From contig JAKSDO010000130.1 in assembly GCA_022360055.1 (NCBI GenBank), positions 1 to 42,379 of the forward strand: a DNA stretch of 42,379 nucleotides, in the 5' to 3' direction. Shown here piece by piece: positions 1 to 9,503 of this stretch; position 1 is the stretch's first letter; every line of letters begins with the position of its first letter. The position numbers and the translations under genes were made by a program. Below the pieces are notes generated by a model. It did not search any database. It was not told where the DNA came from and worked only from the letters and a program-made list of their open reading frames with translations. The DNA is from Cytophagales bacterium (GTDB lineage: Bacteria > Bacteroidota > Bacteroidia > Cytophagales > Cyclobacteriaceae).

Positions 1-382
1 ATCTCGACGTCAGGAGAGATCTGATTGCCTTATACACACGGACAAGCCGATTCCCCCTGTCTCAGCTTTTTTGCTGTCATTTCGTATTTCGAAGCGGAGA
101 AATCTGGCTTATTAGTGGTAACCCGATATTGATTAAACCGGATTTCTCACTCCGTTCGAAATGATACTTTAACCCTAGATCAGGTTGGGTTTCGAGGCCA
201 TGTCCGATTTAAATTCCGGTAAAAAAATATGAGATTTCCATCGTGTATCTCCATTCTCCGGCTTTTGAACACCATTACCTTTTTTTTGGAAGAAATTCCA
301 AACCGTATATTTTGTCACCCCGTAGCTTTGCGGAGGATCGTTCCTGATGGTCAGGGGAAAATTTTACATCTAACAGTTACGA
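1..382. other. Leading non-coding stretch before the first GH127 gene
   Basis: I see no convincing coding frame here. All short frames are interrupted and none resembles a known protein end. The stretch holds the inverted repeat at 76-166 and a T-rich run at about 280-288, followed by TATATTTTG at 306-314. That is one base off the Bacteroidota TAnnTTTG -7 box, with a TTTG at 285-288 in roughly the -33 position, so it could be a weak promoter for the gene at 383. The promoter reading is a guess. Confidence 0.5.
76..166. repeat. Imperfect inverted repeat, REP/MITE-like
   Basis: The left arm (76-110, beginning GTCATTTCG and ending AAATCTGGCTT) is an imperfect reverse complement of the right arm (135-166, AAACCGGATTTCTCAC followed by TCCGTTCGAAATGATA). 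The left arm carries an extra insertion near 84-90. The arms are about 24 bases apart. From memory, CATTTCGAAC...GAGAAATC elements are common dispersed intergenic repeats in Bacteroidota, but I could not check this here. A 13-base piece of the right arm (154-166) recurs at 16560-16572. It could form a hairpin or be a relic mobile element. Confidence 0.55.
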
Positions 383-2506
383 ATGAAACTTAATTTGCTT
401 AAAATCTCATTATTTCTGACATTGATTTCAGGCACCGGATGCAATAGCCAGGATATCGTAAGCGAAGTTGACATCATAGATGCCGACAAAAAAAACAGCT
501 ATTACATCGGAAACAGGGCGCCATTGCAGCCGAGCGTCTTTATCAAACTCCCGGTAGGTTCGGTGAAACCGGAAGGATGGCTAAAAGCATACCTTGAAAA
601 ACAACGGGATGGACTGACCGGCTATCTCGGAGAAATCAGCGCCTGGCTGCAAAAAGAGGACAATGCCTGGCTGTCGGAAGACGGTACCGGAAAATGGGGG
701 TGGGAAGAGGTCCCTTACTGGCTAAAAGGGTATGCCAACCTGGGGTACATCCTCGACGACAATAAAATGATCGATGAAGCTAAAATCTGGCTGGAAGCGG
801 TTATCCGGGGTCAGCGCGAAAATGGTAATTTCGGGCCAAAGCGTTTCAATAAAGACGGAAGTCAGGATTTCTGGGGAAATATGATTATGCTGTATTGCCT
901 GCAATCGTACTACGAGTATTCAGGCGATCAAAGAGTCATCGATCTGATGACAAAATATTTTGAGTATCAGCTTGAATTCCCGGAAGATAAATTCCTGACG
1001 TACTATTGGCAAAAGATAAGAGGCGGTGATAACCTGCACAGTGTGCTGTGGTTGTACAACCGCACCGGCGATAAGTTCTTGCTGGAGCTTGCCGAAAAAA
1101 TTCATCGCAATACAGCCGACTGGACGAGCCGCGGGCACAGCCTGGACGCCATCCACAGCCGTAAACACAAACGGGAAACACTGGAAAAATGGCCCGGGTG
1201 GTACGGCGATCAAATCGACTGGCACAACGTAAACCACGCCCAGTGTTTCCGTGAACCGGCGCAATACTATTTGCTTAGCGGAGATAAAAAACATCTGGAG
1301 GCTTCCTACGAAAACTTTGAAATTATTCGCAAGCATTTTGGACAGGTACCAGGCGGAATGTTTGGCTCCGACGAAAATTGCCGTCCGGGTTATGACGATC
1401 CGCGTCAGGGAATTGAAACCTGTGGGATTGTCGAGCAACTAAATTCCAACGAACATATGCTGAGGATAACCGGCGATCCGTTTTGGGCGGACCATGCGGA
1501 AGAAGTCGCTTTTAATACCTACCCGGCAGCAACCATGCCCGACTTTAAGTCGTTGCGCTACATCACCGCTCCAAACATGGTTTTATGCGATCGCGAAAAC
1601 CATCACCCGGGAATTGATAACAGCGGTCCGTTCCTGATGATGAATCCGTTTAGCTCTCGCTGCTGCCAGCATAACCACGCCCAGGGCTGGCCATACTATG
1701 TGGAAAACCTTTGGATGGCCACTCCCGATAACGGACTGGTAACCGCTTTGTATGGCGCGTGTAAGGTGACCGCCAAAGTGGGCGACGGAACGGAAGTTAC
1801 CATCAGAGAAGAGACCAATTATCCTTTTGAAGAAGAGATCAGGTTTACGGTCGAAAGTGAGAAAGCAGTTGATTTCCCGCTTTACATACGTATTCCGAAA
1901 TGGTGCGACAAACCGTCCGTCAAAGTAAACGGGAAATCAATTCCTCTCCAGGCCGCCGGAAGGAATTATGTCCGTATCCAACGCCGATGGGGCAAAGGCG
2001 ATAAAGTAGAACTTGGGCTGCCCATGGAACTGGGAGTAAAAACCTGGACGGAGAACCACAACAGCGTAAGCGTGTCGTATGGCCCCCTGACCTTTTCGTT
2101 AAAGATCGATGAGAATTACAAACGGATGGACAGCGAAAAAACTGCCATTGGCGATTCCAGGTGGCAAAACGGAGTGGATAAATCAAACTGGCCTTCCTGG
2201 GAGATATATCCGGCATCGGACTGGAATTATGGTTTGATCTACAATGCAAAAAAACCTGAAAAATTCTTTGAGGTCGTAAAAAACAAATGGCCCCCGGATG
2301 ATTTCCCTTTCACCCCGAAGTCGGTTCCGATTAAAATCAAGGCAAAGGGAAAGCGCATTCCGGAATGGAAATTGGACGAACATAAACTTTGCGGTGAGCT
2401 GATGGACAGCCCCGTTGCTTCGACCGAAAAGGAAGAGGAAATCGAATTGATCCCAATGGGAGCGGCACGCCTGAGGATAAGCGCATTCCCTGTGATTAAA
2501 CAATAG
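383..2506 (+). CDS. Secreted lipoprotein glycoside hydrolase, DUF1680/GH127-type (beta-L-arabinofuranosidase-like)
   Basis: This is a predicted lipoprotein of 707 residues with a type II signal peptide (lipobox SGTGC, Cys20), so it is probably anchored in an outer membrane facing the periplasm or surface. The body is a DUF1680-type (alpha/alpha)6 barrel followed by a beta-sandwich. The residues that form the zinc-thiolate active site in the GH127 enzyme HypBA1 appear conserved: Glu331 (GSDE, candidate acid/base), Glu345 and Cys347 (IETC), and the Cys427-Cys428 pair (SRCCQHN). In GH127 the second set of cysteines supplies the nucleophile. Family members release beta-L-arabinofuranose, but this subgroup (N-terminal VKPEGWL) is not the classic one, so the substrate is unproven. 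A paralogue follows 42 bases downstream. No SusC/D pair is visible in the window. Confidence 0.88.
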   Translation: MKLNLLKISLFLTLISGTGCNSQDIVSEVDIIDADKKNSYYIGNRAPLQPSVFIKLPVGSVKPEGWLKAYLEKQRDGLTGYLGEISAWLQKEDNAWLSEDGTGKWGWEEVPYWLKGYANLGYILDDNKMIDEAKIWLEAVIRGQRENGNFGPKRFNKDGSQDFWGNMIMLYCLQSYYEYSGDQRVIDLMTKYFEYQLEFPEDKFLTYYWQKIRGGDNLHSVLWLYNRTGDKFLLELAEKIHRNTADWTSRGHSLDAIHSRKHKRETLEKWPGWYGDQIDWHNVNHAQCFREPAQYYLLSGDKKHLEASYENFEIIRKHFGQVPGGMFGSDENCRPGYDDPRQGIETCGIVEQLNSNEHMLRITGDPFWADHAEEVAFNTYPAATMPDFKSLRYITAPNMVLCDRENHHPGIDNSGPFLMMNPFSSRCCQHNHAQGWPYYVENLWMATPDNGLVTALYGACKVTAKVGDGTEVTIREETNYPFEEEIRFTVESEKAVDFPLYIRIPKWCDKPSVKVNGKSIPLQAAGRNYVRIQRRWGKGDKVELGLPMELGVKTWTENHNSVSVSYGPLTFSLKIDENYKRMDSEKTAIGDSRWQNGVDKSNWPSWEIYPASDWNYGLIYNAKKPEKFFEVVKNKWPPDDFPFTPKSVPIKIKAKGKRIPEWKLDEHKLCGELMDSPVASTEKEEEIELIPMGAARLRISAFPVIKQ

Positions 2507-2548
2507 GCAGATATTTTACTCGTCTTTCATCAATTAGTGCATTAATAT

Positions 2549-4564
2549 ATGAAACAGATACCATTTTTTTTCATTGCCGTATTTATTTTAGGAACACTGT
2601 CGGCCAGGGATAACAGGAACCGACATTATATTACAAATCAGGCTCCTCTGGTACCACAGAAGTATACTGCATTACCGATTGGAACAATCCGGCCGGAAGG
2701 GATGCTGCTAAAAATGCTGGAGATTCAACGAGACGGATTAACAGGTAATATGGATAGCGTCTATAGTTTGGTCTGTGGCCCGAATAATGGTTGGCTGGGA
2801 GGAACCGGCGATGGCTGGGAGCGCGGACCATACTGGTTGGACGGTCTTGTGCCTCTGGCATATATCCTCGATGATGATGCTTTAAAAGCCAAAGCCCGGG
2901 AATGGATTGAATGGAGCCTGAACAATCCGTTGGAAAACGGCGACTTCGGCCCGCAACCTTTACCCGAAGGTTATGCAAGAATTGAAGGAACACAACAAGA
3001 GCCACGAGAAGACTGGTGGCCAAAAATGGTCATGCTGAAAGTGCTGCAACAATACTATTCGGCCACCGGCGATGACCGCGTCATCAAGCTCCTGACCAAC
3101 TATTTCCGTTATATGCTAAAAGAGCTGCCGGAAAGACCTTTAGGGCATTATACCTATTGGGGCAACCGCCGCGGGGCCGATAACCTCGCTGTGGTTTACT
3201 GGCTATACAACATCACAAAAGAAAAGTTCCTTCTGGAACTCGGTGAATTGATTCATGAACAAACCTTCGAATGGGAAGAGGTCTTTACCGGGAACCGTAT
3301 ACGCCGGCTGAACCCACTCCCGGGATTGCACTGTGTAAATGTGGCGCAAGGGCTTAAGGCTCCCGTTATTTACTACCAGCAAAACCGGGATAAAAAATAC
3401 CTGGAATCGACGAAGGAGGGGCTATTGGCTTTAAAAGAAGTTCACGGATTTGTAAATGGCATGTACGGTGGCGATGAAGCCCTTCATGGGAACAATCCGA
3501 CACAGGGATCGGAACTTTGTTCGGCGACTGAGATGATGTTCTCGTTCGAGAGCATGCTCCCGATTACAGGCGATGTATATTATGCCGATTACCTCGAAAA
3601 AATAGCTTACAACGTATTGCCGACCCAGCATACCGATGACTTTACGGGGAAGCAATATTTCCAGCAGGCAAACCAGGTACTGATCACCGATCAGTCCCGC
3701 AACTTTTTTAACGACCACAATGCCCGGTTGGTTTATGGGACGACCACGGGCTATCCCTGCTGCCTGACCAATATGCATCAGGGATGGCCCAAATTTGTTC
3801 AAAATCTGTGGTATGCCACCGGCGATAACGGACTTGCGGCACTTGTTTACGGCGCATCAAAGGTTAAGGCGAAAGTTGCCGGAGGTGTGGAAGTGGAATT
3901 TGAAGAAGAAACAAACTACCCCTTCTCCGATGAAATTGCATTTACCTATAAAACCGGCAAGTCCGTCGGATTTCCACTACATCTTCGGGTTCCTCTTTGG
4001 TGCGAAGCGCCTGAGCTGACGATAAACGGGGAAAAGGTCGACGTACAAATCCGGAACAATATAATCGTTTTGGACCGGACATGGAATACGAACGACAAAG
4101 TGGTCCTTACGCTTCCTATGGAGATCAGGCTTTCTACCTGGTACGAGGGCTCAAAGGGCATAGAACGGGGGCCGCTGGTATATGGATTAAAAATAGAAGA
4201 GCATTGGGTAAAGGTTGAAAAGGATCGCGGTTTCATAGGCAGGGCAGCTTATGAAGATCCGTTCTGGGAAGTTTATCCCAAGTCCGACTGGAACTATGCC
4301 TTGAGCCGAAAGGTCTCGCCAAAACATTTTGAGGTTGAAGTTAACGATAAGGTGGAGGACATGCCGTGGAACCTGAACCATGCTCCGATCACACTGCGCG
4401 TTAAAGCAAAAAAACTGGATAGCTGGGTAATCGAAAATAATTCTGCGGGCGACATTAAGGTGCCTACCCGTCCAACGCGTTATCCTTACGATAAGGAAGA
4501 GAAAATAGAATTAATACCATATGGATGTACTACGCTGCGGATATCACAATTCCCTGTCTGGTAA
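2549..4564 (+). CDS. Secreted glycoside hydrolase, DUF1680/GH127-type, second paralogue
   Basis: This is a 671-residue relative of the upstream protein with the same layout and the same start of the mature region (APLVPQKYTALPIG). It has a cleavable signal peptide (hydrophobic residues 4-16, cleavage near LSA-R) instead of a lipobox, so it is likely periplasmic. The GH127-type metal and nucleophile set is kept: Glu310 (GGDE), Glu322 and Cys324 (SELC), Cys404-Cys405 (YPCCLTN). The start ATG at 2549 gives the signal peptide directly. It is co-directional with its paralogue and probably co-transcribed. The two proteins have clearly diverged, so they may remove different sugars or attack different linkages of one glycan. 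The exact specificity cannot be read from the sequence. Confidence 0.87.
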   Translation: MKQIPFFFIAVFILGTLSARDNRNRHYITNQAPLVPQKYTALPIGTIRPEGMLLKMLEIQRDGLTGNMDSVYSLVCGPNNGWLGGTGDGWERGPYWLDGLVPLAYILDDDALKAKAREWIEWSLNNPLENGDFGPQPLPEGYARIEGTQQEPREDWWPKMVMLKVLQQYYSATGDDRVIKLLTNYFRYMLKELPERPLGHYTYWGNRRGADNLAVVYWLYNITKEKFLLELGELIHEQTFEWEEVFTGNRIRRLNPLPGLHCVNVAQGLKAPVIYYQQNRDKKYLESTKEGLLALKEVHGFVNGMYGGDEALHGNNPTQGSELCSATEMMFSFESMLPITGDVYYADYLEKIAYNVLPTQHTDDFTGKQYFQQANQVLITDQSRNFFNDHNARLVYGTTTGYPCCLTNMHQGWPKFVQNLWYATGDNGLAALVYGASKVKAKVAGGVEVEFEEETNYPFSDEIAFTYKTGKSVGFPLHLRVPLWCEAPELTINGEKVDVQIRNNIIVLDRTWNTNDKVVLTLPMEIRLSTWYEGSKGIERGPLVYGLKIEEHWVKVEKDRGFIGRAAYEDPFWEVYPKSDWNYALSRKVSPKHFEVEVNDKVEDMPWNLNHAPITLRVKAKKLDSWVIENNSAGDIKVPTRPTRYPYDKEEKIELIPYGCTTLRISQFPVW

Positions 4565-4824
4565 TTTATAACTACTTCTTCGACGGAATGATTAGTTCAG
4601 AACGATGCTGTTTTAAAGGTCAATACAACGTGGTTCATCCCGGAAGAGAAATAAGAAAATACGCATCAATATCACCCCGCAAAAAGATGATGCGATAGGG
4701 GATCTGATGTTTTAGTTGAAAAAGTAAAATAACGTGAAACCGGTAGGACCGGAGCAAATTCAGGACACACCCGAGCATGATTATATTTCTCTGTGTATCA
4801 ATAATTTAAAAAAAATATAAACGG
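4565..4824. other. 260-base spacer inside the glycan cluster
   Basis: The spacer is AT-rich toward its end. It contains a short uninterrupted frame from a GTG at 4734 with about 29 codons, starting KPVGPEQIQ, which I cannot assign and treat as chance. No strong terminator hairpin was seen. The spacing is much larger than between the other genes of the cluster, so a second promoter for the GH43-GH2-epimerase block is plausible. TATATTTC near 4780-4790 is only a near match to the -7 box. Confidence 0.4.
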
Positions 4825-5823
4825 ATGAAACAGTTGCTGACAATCTGCCTGGCTTTAAATTCAATCTTGCTTCCCGCGCAAAATAAGCCTGAAGCATTGA
4901 TTAAAACTTCCGATATCCGCATACGCGACCCGTTTATTTACGCGGATGGATCGACGGAGAAGTACTATATGTATGCCCAGATGGATAACCGGCTTGGCTT
5001 TCGCGGTCGGGAAGAGAAGCCTAAGGGTGTCGAAGTGTATGTAAGTTCCGACCTGGAAAATTGGGAACCGCCAAAAACAGTGCTTCTCCTGCCAAAGGAA
5101 TTTTGGGCGAGAAAAATGGTTTGGGCTCCGGAAATGCATCATTATAAGGGGAAGTATTATATGTTTGTAACACTTACTTCATCCGAATTGCTCAAACATT
5201 TAAAAAAGCCCGAAGGGCAAGATGACTGGCCGCCTTTTTATAAGCGGGGGACCCAGATTTTTGTTTCCGATTCACCACTGGGACCTTTTGAATCCTTCGA
5301 AAATAAACCTCATACACCTGAAAACTGGATGGCGCTTGATGGAACACTCTATGTTGAAGGCGGAGCGCCTTACATGGTCTTTTGTCATGAGTGGGTTGAA
5401 ATTGTGGATGGTTCAATGGATTACATGCGCTTGTCGTCCGACTTGTCGAAAACCGAAGGTACGCCACATAAAATGTTCCATGCTTCCGAAGCCAGATGGT
5501 CAACCGGCAAAACCAACAAAGTTACTGACGGCTGCTTTATGTACCGGACCAAATCCGGAAAACTGCTGATGATCTGGTCCAGCTTTGGAACCGATGGATA
5601 TGCGATCGGGATAGCCGAATCCGAATCCGGAAAATTAAAAGGCCCCTGGATACAACAGGAGAAGTTACTTTTCCAAAAGAATGGCGGGCACGGTATGCTG
5701 TTCAAGACCTTTGAGGATAAGCTGATGCTGGCACTGCATCAACCGAACGGACCAAGGGGAAAAGAACGCTTAAAGCTCTTTGAAATAATAGATACCGGCG
5801 AAACGCTGAAAGTTGCTAAATAA
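4825..5823 (+). CDS. Secreted glycoside hydrolase family 43 (GH43) protein
   Basis: This is a 332-residue protein with a signal peptide (hydrophobic residues 4-17, cleavage near PAQ) and a single five-bladed beta-propeller domain. The GH43 hallmarks are visible: Asp35 in IRDPFIY (general base), WAPE at 100-103, Asp172 in LDGTLY (pKa modulator) and Glu189 in CHEW (general acid). Family members are alpha-L-arabinofuranosidases, beta-xylosidases or exo-galactanases. Which one this is cannot be decided, although the neighbouring GH127-type proteins favour an arabinose-containing substrate. There is no accessory carbohydrate-binding module. It lies 20 bases upstream of a GH2 gene and is very likely in the same transcript. 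Confidence 0.87.
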   Translation: MKQLLTICLALNSILLPAQNKPEALIKTSDIRIRDPFIYADGSTEKYYMYAQMDNRLGFRGREEKPKGVEVYVSSDLENWEPPKTVLLLPKEFWARKMVWAPEMHHYKGKYYMFVTLTSSELLKHLKKPEGQDDWPPFYKRGTQIFVSDSPLGPFESFENKPHTPENWMALDGTLYVEGGAPYMVFCHEWVEIVDGSMDYMRLSSDLSKTEGTPHKMFHASEARWSTGKTNKVTDGCFMYRTKSGKLLMIWSSFGTDGYAIGIAESESGKLKGPWIQQEKLLFQKNGGHGMLFKTFEDKLMLALHQPNGPRGKERLKLFEIIDTGETLKVAK

Positions 5824-5843
5824 ATAACTATAATCAATTTATC

Positions 5844-8327
5844 ATGAACAGGATTTTTATTTTTTTTATAGCCGCGGTGCTGGTTTCGTGCCAGGCAAAT
5901 CATACACCGGGCTGGAAACCGGTCGAAGGCCATATCGTAACCCGGTGGGCTTCGGAAGTTGATCCGGCAAATCCATGGCCGGAATACCCGAGACCGCAGA
6001 TGGAGCGCAAAGAATGGGAAAGTCTGAACGGCCTGTGGAATTATGCGATTCAGTCCGAAGAAAACGGAAAACCGGAGAAATGGGAAGGCGAAATACTTGT
6101 TCCTTTCCCGGTGGAGTCGGCGCTCTCGGGAGTTAAAAGGAAAGTTGGTCCGCAAAACAAACTATGGTACCGGCGCACATTGGAAATTCCCAAATCCTGG
6201 AATGGAAAAGAGATTCTGCTTCATTTTGAGGCAGTTGACTGGGAATGTAAACTTTGGATCAACGGAAATGAAGCCGGAACACACCGAGGGGGTTACGATC
6301 CGTTTTATTTCAATATCACACCCTACCTGGGCAAAGGTAAAAATACCGTCGTCCTGAGTGTGTGGGACCCTACGGATCAGGGCTGGCAGCCCGTGGGCAA
6401 ACAGGTACTCGAACCGGGAGGTATTTTTTATACCTCCGTAACCGGTATATGGCAATCGGTTTGGATGGAAGCTGTAAGTAAAACGTCTTTTGAATCGTTT
6501 AAACTTATCCCCGATATTGATGATAGCCAACTGTACGTAAATGCAAAAATCCGGGGGCAGGAGCAGGGCGACAAGGTAATTGCCGAAGCCTATTATGAAG
6601 GGAAACCGGTGAGCAATATCGAAGCGGAAGCAGGGGATTCCCTGATCCTGCCGGTACCCGACGCGAAACTGTGGGATGCCGGACAACCGAACCTGTATGA
6701 CCTGACAATGAAGATCGTGCGCCGTGGCAAAGTAATCGATGAAGTAAAAAGTTACTTTGGTATGCGGAAAATAAGCCTCGGAAAAGACCGGGATGATTTT
6801 ACCAAAATCATGCTCAACGGCCGTTTCCTGTTTCAGAACGGCCCGCTTGACCAGGGGTTTTGGCCCGATGGAATTTATACGCCTCCAACAGAAGAAGCCA
6901 TGGTTTATGACTTGAAGAAAACCATGGAAATGGGATTTAACATGCTTCGCAAGCATGTGAAAATCGAATCGCGCCGTTTTTATTACTGGTGCGACAAAAT
7001 GGGTTTGCTGGTTTGGCAGGACATGCCGAACGGGGACAAGAAAATTGGTCCGCGCGACCCGGATATTACGCGGACCGAAGAATCGGCAAAACAGTTTGAG
7101 TTTGAACTGACCGGCCTGATTGAGAAGCACTACAACCATCCATCAATCATCATGTGGGTGCCGTTTAACGAAGGCTGGGGGCAGTATGAGACCTCACGCA
7201 TTGTCGACTTCGTGAAAGAGCTTGACCCCACCAGGCTTGTGAGCAATGCGAGCGGATGGACCGACCGCAATGTCGGAGATATCTATGATGTTCATACCTA
7301 CCCGAATCCTCGTACGCCACGGGCAGAGGAAAAACGGGCCATCGTAATTGGTGAATTTGGGGGCCTCGGACTAAAGGTCGACGGTCATATGTGGGAAGAG
7401 AAAAACTGGGGCTACCAGACGCTTAACTCAAGCGAGGAACTCCTGGCAAAGTATGAGGAGTATTATACGACCATCTGGAATGATGTTGCCACCAAAGGCC
7501 TAAGCGCGGTGATCTATACACAAACGACAGATGTGGAGACCGAAGCCAACGGTTTGATGACGTATGACCGTGCCCTGGTAAAAGCCGGCATAAATGCGTT
7601 AAGGGACATTAACACCAATAATTTTATTCCTGCTCCGAATATTAAACCGTTTGGCGGTGTTATCCGGAAAGGCGACAAGGTGAAATTAGCGACAAACGAG
7701 CCTGCAGACATCTATTACACCCTGGATGGCAGTGCGCCAACCATGGAATCAAAAAAGTACGATTCATTCGTTGTGATCGAAAGAGACGGGATATTAAAGA
7801 CAGTTGCATATCGGGATGAGCAAAAAAGCCGTATGGTCTCGACGGAGTTTAAAGTTACCTCGGCCCCTAAACCGCAGTATAAAACAAAGTATAGCGGCAA
7901 ATACACCGGTGGCGGAGATTATGCCCTGATCGATGGAAGGATTGGGACCGATAATCACGCCGATGGCATCTGGCAGGGATTTGAAGGAAACGACCTGGAA
8001 GTAGTGGTCGAGCTGCCGGAGGTTAGAACGGTCGATGCGATTAAAATCAATTTTCTTGAAAATACCGGGCACTGGATCTTCCTGCCAAAACTTGTAAAGA
8101 TTGAAACTTCAGCCGATGGGGAGAAATTTCGCCCGCCTGAAGAAAAAATATTTATTCAACCAAATCAAAACAGGGAAAAAAGGATTGAGACAGCAGATGC
8201 GACATACGATAAAGCGGAGGTAAAGTTTGTCAGATTAACCGTCCAAAACCTTGGAACATGCCCCGAATGGCACAGCGGTAAGGGCGAAAAATGCTGGTTT
8301 TTCATCGATGAAATTGTAATCGAATAA
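5844..8327 (+). CDS. Lipoprotein glycoside hydrolase family 2 (GH2) with C-terminal accessory domains
   Basis: This is an 827-residue lipoprotein (lipobox VLVSC, Cys16). The order is: sugar-binding jelly roll (about 55-210), immunoglobulin-like domain (about 215-305), and a TIM barrel (about 315-590) with acid/base Glu443 in FNEGWG and nucleophile Glu504 in IGEFGG. After these come a small chitobiase/HEX C-terminal-like beta-sandwich (about 605-672, YYTLDGSAPT) and a discoidin-like F5/8-type C-terminal domain (about 685-825). GH2 enzymes are exo-acting beta-galactosidases, beta-glucuronidases, beta-mannosidases or related. Specificity is not readable, although the company of a mutarotase suggests galactose or arabinose release. 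It is 20 bases after the GH43 gene and 40 bases before the epimerase gene. Confidence 0.9.
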   Translation: MNRIFIFFIAAVLVSCQANHTPGWKPVEGHIVTRWASEVDPANPWPEYPRPQMERKEWESLNGLWNYAIQSEENGKPEKWEGEILVPFPVESALSGVKRKVGPQNKLWYRRTLEIPKSWNGKEILLHFEAVDWECKLWINGNEAGTHRGGYDPFYFNITPYLGKGKNTVVLSVWDPTDQGWQPVGKQVLEPGGIFYTSVTGIWQSVWMEAVSKTSFESFKLIPDIDDSQLYVNAKIRGQEQGDKVIAEAYYEGKPVSNIEAEAGDSLILPVPDAKLWDAGQPNLYDLTMKIVRRGKVIDEVKSYFGMRKISLGKDRDDFTKIMLNGRFLFQNGPLDQGFWPDGIYTPPTEEAMVYDLKKTMEMGFNMLRKHVKIESRRFYYWCDKMGLLVWQDMPNGDKKIGPRDPDITRTEESAKQFEFELTGLIEKHYNHPSIIMWVPFNEGWGQYETSRIVDFVKELDPTRLVSNASGWTDRNVGDIYDVHTYPNPRTPRAEEKRAIVIGEFGGLGLKVDGHMWEEKNWGYQTLNSSEELLAKYEEYYTTIWNDVATKGLSAVIYTQTTDVETEANGLMTYDRALVKAGINALRDINTNNFIPAPNIKPFGGVIRKGDKVKLATNEPADIYYTLDGSAPTMESKKYDSFVVIERDGILKTVAYRDEQKSRMVSTEFKVTSAPKPQYKTKYSGKYTGGGDYALIDGRIGTDNHADGIWQGFEGNDLEVVVELPEVRTVDAIKINFLENTGHWIFLPKLVKIETSADGEKFRPPEEKIFIQPNQNREKRIETADATYDKAEVKFVRLTVQNLGTCPEWHSGKGEKCWFFIDEIVIE

Positions 8328-8367
8328 GGATTTGTTATAGCTAAACCAAAAAAACAACACGCATATT

Positions 8368-9492
8368 ATGAAAAGTATCTGGCTTGTACTAGGACTTCTG
8401 GCTACGGCAGTGTCGTGCAGTCCGAAGAAGAAGGAGGTAACGATTTTTCCGGAAAGTAATTTTGAAAAAAATCTGGATGGCAAACAGGTAAAACTATTCA
8501 CACTGAAAAATATCCATGGAATGGTGACGCAAATTACCAACTACGGCGGACGTGTGGTGACTCTATGGACTTCCGATAGGCACGGTAATATGGAAGATAT
8601 AGTTCTCGGCTATGAAAACATCGATGGTTATTTAAACAGTAATGAAATTTATTTCGGCGCACTCATCGGGCGATACGGAAACCGCATCGGCAAAGGTAGA
8701 TTTTATATTGATGACAGGGAATATACGCTTGCGACCAACAATGGCGTAAACCATCTGCACGGCGGTAAAAGGGGTTTCAACGATGTGATCTGGGATGCCC
8801 GGCAAACAGACGGGCAAACACTTGAACTGACCTATCTTTCGAAAGATATGGAAGAAGGTTATCCCGGCAATCTGGACGTAAAAGTAATTTATATGTTGAC
8901 CGACAACGACGAGTTGAAGGTGGAATATTGGGCGACCACCGATGCACCTACTGTTGTAAACCTCACTCACCATAGTTTCTTTAACCTCCACGGCGCCGGG
9001 AATGGAAGCATTAACGATCACGTATTGTACATCAATGCCGATAAATATACACCGGTTGATGCCGGTTTGATTCCTACCGGAAAAATTGCCTCTGTAGAAG
9101 GAACTCCGATGGACTTTACGAATGCAACGGCAATTGGTGATCGCGTCGACAATGATTTTGAGCAATTAAAATTTGGCATGGGATACGATCATAACTGGAT
9201 CTTAAATACCAACAATAATGTGGAACGGGTTGCGGCCAGGATTACCGAACCTACATCAGGAAGAGCAATTGAAGTTTATACCAGCGAACCCGGGATGCAG
9301 TTTTATGGCGGGAACTTTCTGAATGGCAGCGATAAAGGTAAGTACGGCAGACCTTATGAACACCGGACAGCGTTTTGCCTCGAAACCCAGCATTACCCCG
9401 ACAGTCCGAATCAACCTAATTTTCCGGCAACTCTGCTCAAGCCGGGTGAAACGTATCATTCGGTGTGTATTTATAAGTTCGGATATAAATAA
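8368..9492 (+). CDS. galM: Aldose 1-epimerase (mutarotase), lipoprotein
   Basis: This 374-residue protein interconverts the alpha and beta anomers of free aldoses such as galactose, glucose or arabinose. It has the GalM signatures NHLHGG (His131), NLTHHSFFNL (His202) and LETQHYPDSPN (Glu339), which correspond to the two catalytic histidines and the catalytic glutamate of the family. Unlike cytosolic GalM it starts with a type II signal peptide (lipobox AVSC, Cys17), so it acts on sugars released in the periplasm or at the cell surface. It sits 40 bases after the GH2 gene and 11 bases before a sulfatase remnant, which suggests one transcript. The family call is secure; the preferred sugar is inferred from context. 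Confidence 0.93.
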   Translation: MKSIWLVLGLLATAVSCSPKKKEVTIFPESNFEKNLDGKQVKLFTLKNIHGMVTQITNYGGRVVTLWTSDRHGNMEDIVLGYENIDGYLNSNEIYFGALIGRYGNRIGKGRFYIDDREYTLATNNGVNHLHGGKRGFNDVIWDARQTDGQTLELTYLSKDMEEGYPGNLDVKVIYMLTDNDELKVEYWATTDAPTVVNLTHHSFFNLHGAGNGSINDHVLYINADKYTPVDAGLIPTGKIASVEGTPMDFTNATAIGDRVDNDFEQLKFGMGYDHNWILNTNNNVERVAARITEPTSGRAIEVYTSEPGMQFYGGNFLNGSDKGKYGRPYEHRTAFCLETQHYPDSPNQPNFPATLLKPGETYHSVCIYKFGYK

Positions 9493-9503
9493 TTTAAAAA
9501 CGT

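Noticed and set aside
6162-7139. Long antisense frame (325 codons) within the GH2 gene
   Set aside because: It is a shadow of a strong coding frame whose catalytic motifs are clear; the antisense translation has no family resemblance.
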